A stretch of DNA of 29,030 nucleotides. Source: a bacterium (lineage in GTDB: Bacteria > Gemmatimonadota > Glassbacteria > GWA2-58-10). The DNA lies in NCBI GenBank assembly GCA_021372515.1, contig JAJFUG010000213.1, forward strand, positions 1 to 29,030. The letters run 5' to 3'. The position numbers were made by a program, and so were the translations under genes. Positions 1 through 7,651 of this stretch are shown here, in pieces. The notes beneath the pieces were generated by a model. The model worked only from the letters and a program-made list of their open reading frames with translations. It was not told where the DNA came from and did not search any database. The stretch's first letter is position 1, and each line of letters opens with the position of its first letter.

Positions 1-1026
1 GTAGCGTACTCCGGCTGCGGCGCGCCAGAGGTCCAGGGCGCGGGCGTTGCCCAGAGAGTCCTCCAGGTCCGGGGCGGGCCAGAGCGGGCCCCCGGCGGCC
101 AGGCCCGCGGCCACGGCATCCGCCTCCAGGGCGTAGAGCCACTGCGGGCATTCGATTGTTTCGACCCTTGGATCGCCGCCCTCCGGCTCCACTACGATCC
201 GCGTGGGGCCGCCCTCCAGGCCGCCGCCGTTCCAGGGGCTTTCGACTGTCAGCCGCCCGCGGCTGCCGAAGACGATCAGACGGTTGTCCAGTGCCACCCG
301 CACCGCAGTGGCGACCTGGGCCAGGATATCGCCCTCGAAGCGCAGGCAGCCGACAGCGTACTCGTCGATCCCGCTCTCGGCTCCTATCAGCGCCTGGCCG
401 GTCACCTCCAGCGGCTCGGCCACGCGGCGGCCCAGGGCCACACCGGCCACCAGACGGGCCATACTCACAGTATAGCAGCCCACATCCAGGATCGCTCCGC
501 CGGCCGTGGCAGGGTTCATCTTGATATTGGCCGGGTCGTAGCGGCCGTGGTAGCCGAAAGTGGCCCGGATGAGCCGCACCGTCCCGATCTCGCCCGAGCG
601 CAGGATTTCGATCATCCGGTTTATCTGCGGGTGGCAACGGTACATGAACGCTTCCATCAGGAAACCGCCGCTATCGCGCGCCACCAGGGCGATTTCTTTC
701 ACCCGCGCTTCGGTCACTTCCAGCGGTTTTTCGCACAGCACGGCCTTGCCCGCGCGCAGGGCCCGGCTCGTCCACTCGCCGTGCAGCGGGTGCGGGGTGG
801 CCACGTACACGGCCCGCACCTGAGGGTCGTCTAACAAGCTCGCGTAGTCGCCATAAGCTTGAACGCCGCCGTGTTCTTTGGTGAAAGCCAGCGCTTTTTC
901 CTGGCTGCGGCTGGCCGCGGCCCATAGTCTGCCGCTCACCGAATGCCCCAGCGCGCGGGCGAATTTAGCGGCGATCTTCCCCGTGCCCACGAGTCCCCAC
1001 TTGATTCTTTCGCCGTCCTGTGCCAT
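1..1026 (-). CDS. Gfo/Idh/MocA-family NAD(P)-dependent oxidoreductase, C-terminus cut by window edge
   Basis: The minus-strand frame is open from the ATG at 1026 to base 1 (342 codons, no stop), so the last residues lie outside the window. The N-terminus has a Rossmann fingerprint (WGLVGTGKIAAKFA). It is followed by VYVATPHPLHGEW, the family signature EKPLEV with its catalytic-region lysine, MEAFMYRCHPQ and GGAILDVGCYTVSMARL. The last two resemble the dihydrodiol/glucose-fructose dehydrogenase branch. Such enzymes oxidise or reduce sugars, inositols or related polyols; the substrate cannot be read from sequence. Of two adjacent ATGs, the second (1026) is preferred because GGAG then lies 5 nt upstream. 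The gene is divergent from the AIM24-like gene across about 110 bp. Family assignment is firm, specificity unknown. Confidence 0.88.
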   Translation of the reverse strand, partial: MAQDGERIKWGLVGTGKIAAKFARALGHSVSGRLWAAASRSQEKALAFTKEHGGVQAYGDYASLLDDPQVRAVYVATPHPLHGEWTSRALRAGKAVLCEKPLEVTEARVKEIALVARDSGGFLMEAFMYRCHPQINRMIEILRSGEIGTVRLIRATFGYHGRYDPANIKMNPATAGGAILDVGCYTVSMARLVAGVALGRRVAEPLEVTGQALIGAESGIDEYAVGCLRFEGDILAQVATAVRVALDNRLIVFGSRGRLTVESPWNGGGLEGGPTRIVVEPEGGDPRVETIECPQWLYALEADAVAAGLAAGGPLWPAPDLEDSLGNARALDLWRAAAGVRY

Positions 1027-1138
1027 CATATCTCCTGTACGGTTCTATTCTATCATAAAATGAACCTGCCAGCTAACAGGGATGTCATATTATCCGACAA
1101 GTCAGGACGAATAATAACCTTTTAAGTGGAGGGCGGCA

Positions 1139-1936
1139 ATGAACAGCCACGAGGTGGACTATGAGATCCTGGGCGACGACATGCAGATCGTGGAGGTGGA
1201 GCTCGATCCCGGCGAGGTGGTGATAGCCGAGGCCGGGAGCATGAACTACATGGAGGACGGGATCACGTTCGAGGCCAAGATGGGCGACGGCTCCGACCCC
1301 AACGAGGGCCTGATGGGCAAGCTGCTCTCCGTGGGCAAGCGCGTGCTGACCGGCGAGTCGATTTTCATGACCCATTTCCGCAACAGCGGCCAGGGCAAGA
1401 AACGGGTGGCTTTTGCGGCGCCCTACCCGGGCAAGATCATCCCGGTGGAGCTGGGCCAGGTGGGCGGAGAGCTGATCTGCCAGAAGGATGCTTTCCTGTG
1501 CGCCGCGATGGGCACCAAGCTGAGCATCGCTTTCACCCGCCGTCTGGGCACCGGGTTCTTCGGCGGCGAGGGTTTCATCCTGGAGCGCCTGCTGGGTGAC
1601 GGTAAGGCGTTCATACACGCGGGCGGGACAGTGATCAAGCGCCGGCTGAACGGCGAGGTCATGCGCGTGGACACCGGCTGCATCGTGGCTTTCACCAAGG
1701 GCATCGACTACGACATTGAGCGCGCGGGCAGCCTCAAGAGCATGATTTTCGGCGGAGAGGGCCTTTTCCTGGCCACGTTGCGCGGCCACGGCGACATCTG
1801 GCTGCAGAGCCTGCCGTTCTCGCGCCTGGCCAACCGGATCATCGCCAGCGCGCCCCAGACTTTCGGGTCGAGCCAGAAAGGCGAGGGTTCGATCCTGGGC
1901 GGTCTGGGTGACATGTTCGGCGACAGCCGCCGCTGA
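1139..1936 (+). CDS. AIM24/TIGR00266 family protein (DUF124)
   Basis: This is a 265-residue cytoplasmic protein without signal peptide or membrane segments. It matches the AIM24/TIGR00266 beta-rich family: an early [19 protein letters not shown] stretch, a glycine-rich middle ([15 protein letters not shown]), the [11 protein letters not shown] segment, and a late repeat of the fold ([30 protein letters not shown]). Length fits the bacterial family. Its biochemical role is not established; the fungal namesake is a mitochondrial inner-membrane organisation factor. The start is supported by GGAGGG 5 nt upstream of the ATG. The next gene follows after 62 bp with its own ribosome site, so co-transcription is possible. 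Confidence 0.88.
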   Translation: MNSHEVDYEILGDDMQIVEVELDPGEVVIAEAGSMNYMEDGITFEAKMGDGSDPNEGLMGKLLSVGKRVLTGESIFMTHFRNSGQGKKRVAFAAPYPGKIIPVELGQVGGELICQKDAFLCAAMGTKLSIAFTRRLGTGFFGGEGFILERLLGDGKAFIHAGGTVIKRRLNGEVMRVDTGCIVAFTKGIDYDIERAGSLKSMIFGGEGLFLATLRGHGDIWLQSLPFSRLANRIIASAPQTFGSSQKGEGSILGGLGDMFGDSRR

Positions 1937-1998
1937 CAGGGGCGAGCAGTGCCATCGCACCGTTATCTCACATAACCGGATCGCTTTACGGAGGATTA

Positions 1999-2931
1999 AT
2001 GTACAAGTGCCGGCCTGACATCTCAAGACTGCTGCTCCTGTTTCTGGCCGCTCTGCTGAGCCTGCCGCTGGCCGCCCTGGCCGCGGATGAGCCGGTTCCC
2101 CTGCCGCTCTGGCCGGCCGGAGCGCCCGACACGCTGATCCGCCACGGGCAGCCGGAGAGCGTGGAGAACCGCGAGAACAACCGCAACGCCCAGGGGTTCA
2201 ACCGTATCGTCTCCAATGTGTCCACCCCCACCCTGACAGTCTACCCGGCCCCCGGCGGACAAAAAGCGGCCCCGGCGCTCGTGGTTTTCCCGGGCGGCGG
2301 GTTCCGGGTGCTGGCCTGGGACAAGGAGGGCCTGGATATCGCCCGCCGGTTCAACGCGGCCGGGCTTACCTGTATCGTGGTCAAGTACCGTCTCTGCCCC
2401 AAGCAGTACGAGACCGCGGAGGGACGGGCGCCGGAGGCGGTGCGCGGCGCGATCCTGGCGGATGGACCTCAGGCGGTGCGCATGGTGCGGGCCAACGCCG
2501 CCAAATGGGGGATAGACCCGCAGCGGATCGGGGTGATCGGGTTCTCGGCCGGGGGCTACATGGCGGCCTGGACCGCCACGCATTACACCGCAGGCGACCA
2601 GTCCGCCGCGGACCCACTGGCGAAAGTCAGCAGCCGCCCGGATTTCGCGGCGCTGATCTATCCGGCCGTGCCGGCTGGGATCGACAGTGTGCTCAGCGCC
2701 GAGACGCCGCCGGTGTTCCTGGTCAACGCGGATGACGACACCACCACGCCCGCGGCCAAGGCTATCGCGTTGCATAACGCCCTTGTCGCGGCCGGAGTGA
2801 CCACGGAGATGCACATTTTCACCCGTGGCTCCCACGGTTTCGGGCTGGGGGTGAACGGCGGGGCGGTGACTGCCTGGCCGGGGCTTCTGGAGGGCTGGTT
2901 GCGCGAGCGGGAAGTGATAGGGGGGAAGTGA
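1999..2931 (+). CDS. Secreted alpha/beta-hydrolase, acetyl-esterase / BD-FAE type
   Basis: The 310-residue protein starts with a Sec signal (LLLLFLAALLSLPLAALAA, residues 11-29) and is probably periplasmic or secreted. The hydrolase fold shows an oxyanion-hole motif PGGGF (about 98-102), a nucleophile elbow GFSAGGYMAA with Ser183, an acid loop NADDDTTTP (Asp245-247) and the histidine in SHGFG (His279). The order and spacing fit the esterase_D/Aes-like families that remove acetyl groups from xylan-type polysaccharides, sometimes annotated as xylanase accessory esterases. GGAGG lies 4 nt before the ATG. The substrate is inferred from family only. Immediately downstream the base composition changes abruptly to AT-rich. 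Confidence 0.85.
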   Translation: MYKCRPDISRLLLLFLAALLSLPLAALAADEPVPLPLWPAGAPDTLIRHGQPESVENRENNRNAQGFNRIVSNVSTPTLTVYPAPGGQKAAPALVVFPGGGFRVLAWDKEGLDIARRFNAAGLTCIVVKYRLCPKQYETAEGRAPEAVRGAILADGPQAVRMVRANAAKWGIDPQRIGVIGFSAGGYMAAWTATHYTAGDQSAADPLAKVSSRPDFAALIYPAVPAGIDSVLSAETPPVFLVNADDDTTTPAAKAIALHNALVAAGVTTEMHIFTRGSHGFGLGVNGGAVTAWPGLLEGWLREREVIGGK

Positions 2932-2998
2932 GCATGACAAGAACGAAGGGGGGCATGACTTTTGGTGCTCCCCTATCTTTATTAAAAACTATATTGTT

Positions 2999-3027
2999 TT
3001 GTTCTGTTGTGAATTGTATGTTATAAC
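2999..3027 (+). promoter_or_regulatory. Candidate sigma70 promoter of the RloC-like gene
   Basis: TTGTTC (2999-3004) and TATAAC (3022-3027) are separated by 17 bp in an AT-rich stretch just before the RloC-like gene. The match to consensus is moderate. AT-rich DNA yields such matches by chance, so this is a candidate only. It overlaps an upstream in-frame TTG, which argues against that TTG being the start codon. Confidence 0.35.
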
Positions 3028-3067
3028 TAGTTTGTTGTTTTGTTGTAAGTTTCCAAGAGGCATGTAT

Positions 3068-5296
3068 ATGAGAATTAATCGAATTCTTAAAATGAAAAAT
3101 CTTGGCATTTTTAGAGATTTTTCTTGGCCGGCGGGATTGCCATGTCTCGCAAGATATAATTTGATTTATGGTTGGAATGGGACTGGAAAATCAACCATTG
3201 GTAATATGCTGCAGAGCTTGGAAAGAAAAAGGAATGTCAAAGCAATTGTCGAAATTGAGTTTGATGATAATACTGCCATCGAAGGAAATGCTTTTTCAAC
3301 TTCTGATATTCCCATACGTGTGTTTAATCGAGTTTTTGTGAGTAACAATGTATTCCCTGAGGATGGGATTGCTGCTCCGATATTTATTATTGGAGAAGAA
3401 AACAAAGAAAAGCATAATCGAATTGAGTCGTTGACGAAGGAATTGGAAAACAAAGAAAAAGATTTAAGAATGCTTGGTGATGAATTAAAACAGATAGAAA
3501 GCGATTTTGAGACCCATTGTATTTCAAGGGCGAAAGCCATTAAAACCACTCTTACGGCTCAAGATTCTGATTACAATAATTATAATAAAAGTGATTATAA
3601 AGAAACCGCCGAGAAATCGTTGACAAGCAAGAGCGTCTTGCCTTTATTGCTTGATAGTGCAGAAGAACAACGGCTTATGCAGATACATCTGGGCGGTATA
3701 AAGGAAGAGATTGATTCTGTTGATATATCGTTTTCTAATATTCAGAAGGTTTTGGAAGACACTTCAAAAATCCTAATCACTACTGTTGTTTCTTCTGTTA
3801 TCGAATCTCTGCAAGATGACCAAGAACTATCGGACTGGATAAAGGAAGGTCTGTCGATACACAAAAAAAGATGTGCGGATTGTTGCCTTTTTTGTGATCA
3901 AACACTTCCACCGAAAAGAATTGTCAAATTAGAGGCGCACTTTAATAAAGAATACATGGCATTAGCGGAAAAAGTATTAGATAAAATAAAGGAGCTGCAG
4001 GTCCTAAAACTAAAAATACAAAACATAGCTTTGCCCGACAAGGCCAGAATTTACGAGGATCTTATAGAAGATTATAAATCTGCATGCGAAGAAATAAAAA
4101 AAGAAACCACTACCGCAATTATAAAATTGGATCGATTTGAGAATGCCATGAAGAATAAAGCTCTTTCTCCATTCAGAGCCATTGAAATGGAATTTGATGG
4201 TACTCTTTTGAATGATGAAGTGATCAATGGGGTTAATCGAATAATCAATGAACACAATGATAGATCGCGAGAATATATCCAACGGAAAAAGGCGGCAAGA
4301 TATAAATTGGAGGCTCACTATGTTATAAGTACTATTAACGAGTATCAAAATTATATAAAAAAATTAGATGAATTGAGGATAGCTTTTGCAGAACTCAAAT
4401 TGTGTATAGATTCTAAAAAAAAGGAAAAAGAATCTTTAGAGAAGGACATTGCGCCACACGGGAAGACTGCTCAAGAACTGACTCGAGAATTGAAGGCCTA
4501 TTTAGGACACGGTGAACTTGTGTTTTTTGCCTGCGAAACAGGATACTTGATCAAGCGAGGTAATATTGTAGCGGATGGATTAAGTGATGGAGAAAAAACC
4601 GCAATAGCTTTACTTCATTTCTTAAAGACGTTGAAAGATTCTAGATTTGATCTTTCTAATGGGATTGTTGTGTTGGATGATCCCGTTTCAAGTTTAGATG
4701 CAAATGCGTTATTTGGTGCATTTGGGTTTATTAAATCCCGAACAAAGGAAGCAAAACAGTTAATTGTGCTAACACACAATTATGCATTTTACAAGCAAAT
4801 AAGAGAATGGTTTGGAAATCTGCGGGGTCCGGATAAAAAATCTAAGAGTATATTTATGTTGGAATGTAATTATTCAGGAAAAGAGAGAAAGACGGCAATT
4901 CGCGAAATAGATAAACTGCTTAAGGATTACGAAACTGAGTACCAATATCTATTTAAATATATAAACGACATTGCAACTAGTTCTGTTTCCTTGGGTTTGG
5001 ATGGTTATTATCCTGCACCCAACATTGCTCGTCGTGTTTTGGAGACTTTTCTGGCTTTTAGAATGCCTAATGAAAATACTTTGTACGGCAAATTGGAAGC
5101 AATTGATTTTGAAGAGGAAAAGAAGTCGCGTATTTACAGATACACACAGACCCATTCACACAGAAATCTTATTGGTGATCAGGAAGATGATTTGACTATT
5201 CTTGCAGAAACGCCCGCAATTATGCGAGATATTTTGGAGTTAATTAAAAAAGAGGACTTAAAGCATTATGATAATATGATTAAAGTTATATCATAA
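3068..5296 (+). CDS. rloC: RloC-like AAA_13 ABC-ATPase with zinc-hook coiled coil and candidate anticodon-nuclease C-terminus
   Basis: The 742-residue protein has a Walker A GWNGTGKST (35-43), long charged coiled coils (about 110-260 and 300-480), and a CxxC cluster between them (Cys269, 272, 273, 276; CLFCDQTLP) like Rad50/RloC zinc hooks. An ABC signature LSDGEKTA (505-512), Walker B with D-loop VVLDDPVSSLD (about 534-544) and H-loop LTHN (568-571) follow. The C-terminal domain holds R655-x3-E659 and later His696/His698, resembling the R-x3-E...H triad of PrrC/RloC tRNA anticodon nucleases. RloC proteins are about 700-800 residues, so length fits. Such nucleases cleave tRNA during phage infection. 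Start 3068 is chosen because AAGAGG lies 7 nt upstream; an in-frame TTG at 2999 and ATG at 3062 have poor ribosome sites. Base composition is strikingly AT-rich, indicating transfer. No restriction-modification gene adjoins. ATPase assignment is firm; nuclease identity is inference. Confidence 0.78.
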   Translation: MRINRILKMKNLGIFRDFSWPAGLPCLARYNLIYGWNGTGKSTIGNMLQSLERKRNVKAIVEIEFDDNTAIEGNAFSTSDIPIRVFNRVFVSNNVFPEDGIAAPIFIIGEENKEKHNRIESLTKELENKEKDLRMLGDELKQIESDFETHCISRAKAIKTTLTAQDSDYNNYNKSDYKETAEKSLTSKSVLPLLLDSAEEQRLMQIHLGGIKEEIDSVDISFSNIQKVLEDTSKILITTVVSSVIESLQDDQELSDWIKEGLSIHKKRCADCCLFCDQTLPPKRIVKLEAHFNKEYMALAEKVLDKIKELQVLKLKIQNIALPDKARIYEDLIEDYKSACEEIKKETTTAIIKLDRFENAMKNKALSPFRAIEMEFDGTLLNDEVINGVNRIINEHNDRSREYIQRKKAARYKLEAHYVISTINEYQNYIKKLDELRIAFAELKLCIDSKKKEKESLEKDIAPHGKTAQELTRELKAYLGHGELVFFACETGYLIKRGNIVADGLSDGEKTAIALLHFLKTLKDSRFDLSNGIVVLDDPVSSLDANALFGAFGFIKSRTKEAKQLIVLTHNYAFYKQIREWFGNLRGPDKKSKSIFMLECNYSGKERKTAIREIDKLLKDYETEYQYLFKYINDIATSSVSLGLDGYYPAPNIARRVLETFLAFRMPNENTLYGKLEAIDFEEEKKSRIYRYTQTHSHRNLIGDQEDDLTILAETPAIMRDILELIKKEDLKHYDNMIKVIS

Positions 5297-5337
5297 GAGC
5301 GTAGTCTGTAGGAAATTCACAGCAGACTACGCTCTTA
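5294..5337. terminator. 15-bp perfect hairpin between convergent genes, overlapping a stop codon
   Basis: Bases 5294-5308 (TAAGAGCGTAGTCTG) pair perfectly with 5323-5337 around a 14-nt loop. The left arm begins with the TAA stop of the RloC-like gene. No strong T-run follows on either strand. It lies between convergent genes and could be a bidirectional transcription barrier or a boundary element of the AT-rich cassette. Confidence 0.55.
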
Positions 5338-5360
5338 ATAAGTGTTTCCTATTTTCCCTT

Positions 5361-6287
5361 TCACACCTCGAACTTGTCCGCCTCGACCATCGCGGCCACC
5401 ACCTTGAGGCTGCCCTCCGGGTCGCTTTTCACCGAGGCCCCCAGCTCCATGCCCACGATCCCCTTGAACCCGAGCTTGTAGATCGCCTTGAACACCTCGC
5501 GGTAGTTGATCTCGCCGGTGTAGGGCTCGTGACGGCCCGGGACATCGGCCAACTGGAACGAGCCGATCTCGTCATAGGTGGCCCGGATGTTGTTGATCAG
5601 GTTGCCCTCGGTGATCTGCATGTGGTAGATGTCGAACAGAATCTTCACCTGCGGGCTGCCCACGGCTTTCATGATCTCGTAGGCCTCGGAGGAGGTGTTC
5701 AGGAAATACCCGGCGTGGTCGACCCAGGGGTTGAGCGGCTCGACCACCAGGGTGAGCTCCGGCGCGGCCGAGACCACATCCGCCGCGCGCTTCAGGCTCT
5801 CGATCACGTTGAGACGCTGGTAGGGCCTGTACTTGCCCTGTATCTCGGGCCCCGTGATCACGGTGCAGATCGAGTTGCCCACCACCTTGTGCACCGGCAG
5901 GGCCGACTTGACCTCGGCCAGGAACGCCTCGCGCTGCGCCGGGTCGACCATACCGGCCTTGTTCCAGCCGGAGGGGTTGGCCACGAACACGCCCAGTTCC
6001 ATCTTCAGCTCGTCCATGCGCATGCGGAGCTTCTCGACCCGCTCCATCGGCCAGCCCAGCAGGCCGTTGCACTCAAACGCGGTGAACCCGTGGGCCGCGT
6101 ACTCGTTCAGACGGTCGATCTCATCCGGGATGTTGCTGAACAGGCTGGTGTGCGGGGCGTATTTCAGCTTGAACTGGTGTTTCACCGGTGCCTGCGCCGC
6201 CGCGGCGGCAGTGGCCGGCTTGGCCGCAGCTCCGGTCAGGGCCGCGCCCACCGCGCCCGCGCGCAGGAACTCTCTGCGTCTGGTCAT
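5361..6287 (-). CDS. Tat-exported TIM-barrel isomerase, hydroxypyruvate-isomerase-like
   Basis: The 308-residue protein begins MTRRREFLRAGAVGAAL, a twin-arginine signal followed by an Ala-rich cleavage region, so a periplasmic location is likely. The rest is a xylose-isomerase-like TIM barrel (AP_endonuc_2) closest to the hydroxypyruvate isomerase (Hyi) family. It shows VVEPLNPW with a metal-ligand Glu, ILFDIYHMQ with Asp/His ligands, the ADVPGRHEPYTGEINY loop and the C-terminal GMELG Glu. Family members isomerise hydroxypyruvate, tagatose/fructose-type sugars or other keto-sugars; export suggests action on an external carbohydrate derivative. The start is set by the Tat motif, with GGAG 9-10 nt upstream. 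It lies 34 bp after the MFS gene on the same strand, so they form an operon. Confidence 0.85.
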   Translation of the reverse strand: MTRRREFLRAGAVGAALTGAAAKPATAAAAAQAPVKHQFKLKYAPHTSLFSNIPDEIDRLNEYAAHGFTAFECNGLLGWPMERVEKLRMRMDELKMELGVFVANPSGWNKAGMVDPAQREAFLAEVKSALPVHKVVGNSICTVITGPEIQGKYRPYQRLNVIESLKRAADVVSAAPELTLVVEPLNPWVDHAGYFLNTSSEAYEIMKAVGSPQVKILFDIYHMQITEGNLINNIRATYDEIGSFQLADVPGRHEPYTGEINYREVFKAIYKLGFKGIVGMELGASVKSDPEGSLKVVAAMVEADKFEV

Positions 6288-6321
6288 CTCGTCTCTCCAG
6301 GCTGTGTTGGTCCGTTCAGTG

Positions 6322-7458
6322 TCAGGCCGCCAGACGGCCCATGAAAATGGCCACCGCGAACAGCACCAGGGCGGCCACACCCGCGATCACCAGCGATTTC
6401 TGGATGCTCTTGCCACGCGCGTAGAGGCCGATTGCCGCCGGGATGGTGCTCGCACCCAGCAGGCCGATGGCGAAGATGATCGCGAAGGCGCTGCCGTGCA
6501 GCTCAGGCACGATCTTGGAGAATGTCACGCCCACGATGGTCGGGAAAATGGGGCCGAAAGCCAGTCCGGTCAGAAGCACGGCCACGGCGCCCAGGCCCTT
6601 GCTCCTGGAGCCGACCATCAGGAAAATGGTCGCCGCGGCCACCAGGGCCAGCGCGGTGATAACCGTGGGGCCGTTGGCCGCGGTGACCACGCCGGCGGTG
6701 ATCAGCCGGGCCAGCATGATCCCGATCCAGAACCCGCTCAGCACGGTGTTGGCCTTGCCCTGGCTCAGCCCGATGCTGGTCAGGTAGGAGGAAATCCAGC
6801 CGCCCATCGAGGCCTCGAGGCCCACGTAGCAGAACAGGGCCAGGGCCGCAATCAGGACCATCGGGTTGGACAGCAGGCCGAACGCCGCGCCCAGGTCGAA
6901 ACCGCTGGGCGGCTGCGGCGGATAGGTGTTGGCGCTGAAAGCGAAGATCACCGGCACCAGGGCGACCAGGGCCACGATGGTGATGGTCTTGGAGTAGCCG
7001 ATTTTATGGATCAGAAACCCGGCCAGAAACGGGGTGAGGAACGCGCCCAGGCCGAAGAACATGTTGCCAAGGTTGAGCGCGGCGTTGACATTCTGCCCGC
7101 CGAAAAGCACCTGCGGCAGGAGGGTGTTGCCCACGGTGTTCACGCACATCCCGCCCACGCCCAGCAGCATCGCGCCCACGATCAGGGCCTTGTAGCTGCG
7201 CAGGAACGCGAACAGCGAGATGGCCGCGCCGCTCAGCAGGAACCCCAGGATGGCGAAAGGCTTGTGGCCCCAGGCATCCACCAGCGGGCCGATTGCCAGC
7301 ACCACGATCATGCTGGTGAACATCAGGGCCGAGATCAGGCCGCCGAACTGGGCATCGCTCAGGCCCGCGCGCTCGGAGAGCTGCAGCTTGGCCGCACCGA
7401 TCAGCGAGAACACAATGCCCAGGACCGATACCGCGAGAATCGCCACCAAAGTGATCAT
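6322..7458 (-). CDS. MFS transporter, sugar-symporter type
   Basis: The 378-residue protein is almost entirely hydrophobic, with about twelve predicted membrane helices and the short basic loops of the major facilitator superfamily. GPLVDAWGHKPFAILG after helix 2 is the MFS A-like motif. The fold resembles FucP/YfmO-like sugar or organic-acid permeases, but specificity cannot be read. GGAGG is 6 nt before the ATG. It is the first gene of an operon with the exported hydroxypyruvate-isomerase-like protein, so the pair probably takes up and processes the same carbohydrate-derived substrate. Confidence 0.85.
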   Translation of the reverse strand: MITLVAILAVSVLGIVFSLIGAAKLQLSERAGLSDAQFGGLISALMFTSMIVVLAIGPLVDAWGHKPFAILGFLLSGAAISLFAFLRSYKALIVGAMLLGVGGMCVNTVGNTLLPQVLFGGQNVNAALNLGNMFFGLGAFLTPFLAGFLIHKIGYSKTITIVALVALVPVIFAFSANTYPPQPPSGFDLGAAFGLLSNPMVLIAALALFCYVGLEASMGGWISSYLTSIGLSQGKANTVLSGFWIGIMLARLITAGVVTAANGPTVITALALVAAATIFLMVGSRSKGLGAVAVLLTGLAFGPIFPTIVGVTFSKIVPELHGSAFAIIFAIGLLGASTIPAAIGLYARGKSIQKSLVIAGVAALVLFAVAIFMGRLAA

Positions 7459-7618
7459 GGATTGCCTCCAGCGGGTGTGTGTGGATGCGGGACTTGTAAG
7501 GACGGTTGGATATAGGCAAATCTTTGAACCAATATTTACCGCCGCCGGCGCGGCGGGACAAGGAAAAAAGGAGGAGGGGAGACAGCGCGGTCGTAAAGAG
7601 GAGAGCAGGCTTTGAGTG

Positions 7619-7627
7619 ATTATACCA
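7619..7627 (-). promoter_or_regulatory. Extended -10 promoter for the MFS-isomerase operon (candidate)
   Basis: On the minus strand TGGTATAAT gives a perfect TGn-TATAAT extended -10. No well-placed -35 hexamer is seen (TTGCAT sits 13 bp upstream), which extended -10 promoters tolerate. Transcription would begin near 7612, leaving a leader of about 150 nt before the MFS start at 7458. It lies just past the stop of the upstream protease gene. Confidence 0.45.
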
Positions 7628-7651
7628 CTGATTGAGGATGCAAAGACTAAC

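Noticed and set aside
2999-3067. Upstream TTG start for the RloC-like gene, adding 23 residues
   Set aside because: No ribosome site precedes it, it overlaps a candidate promoter, and the conserved N-terminus begins at MRINRI.
5833-7515. Long plus-strand open frame antisense to the isomerase and MFS genes
   Set aside because: It is rich in Gly, His, Gln and Arg, has no family resemblance, and is antisense to well-supported genes; high GC produces such long frames.
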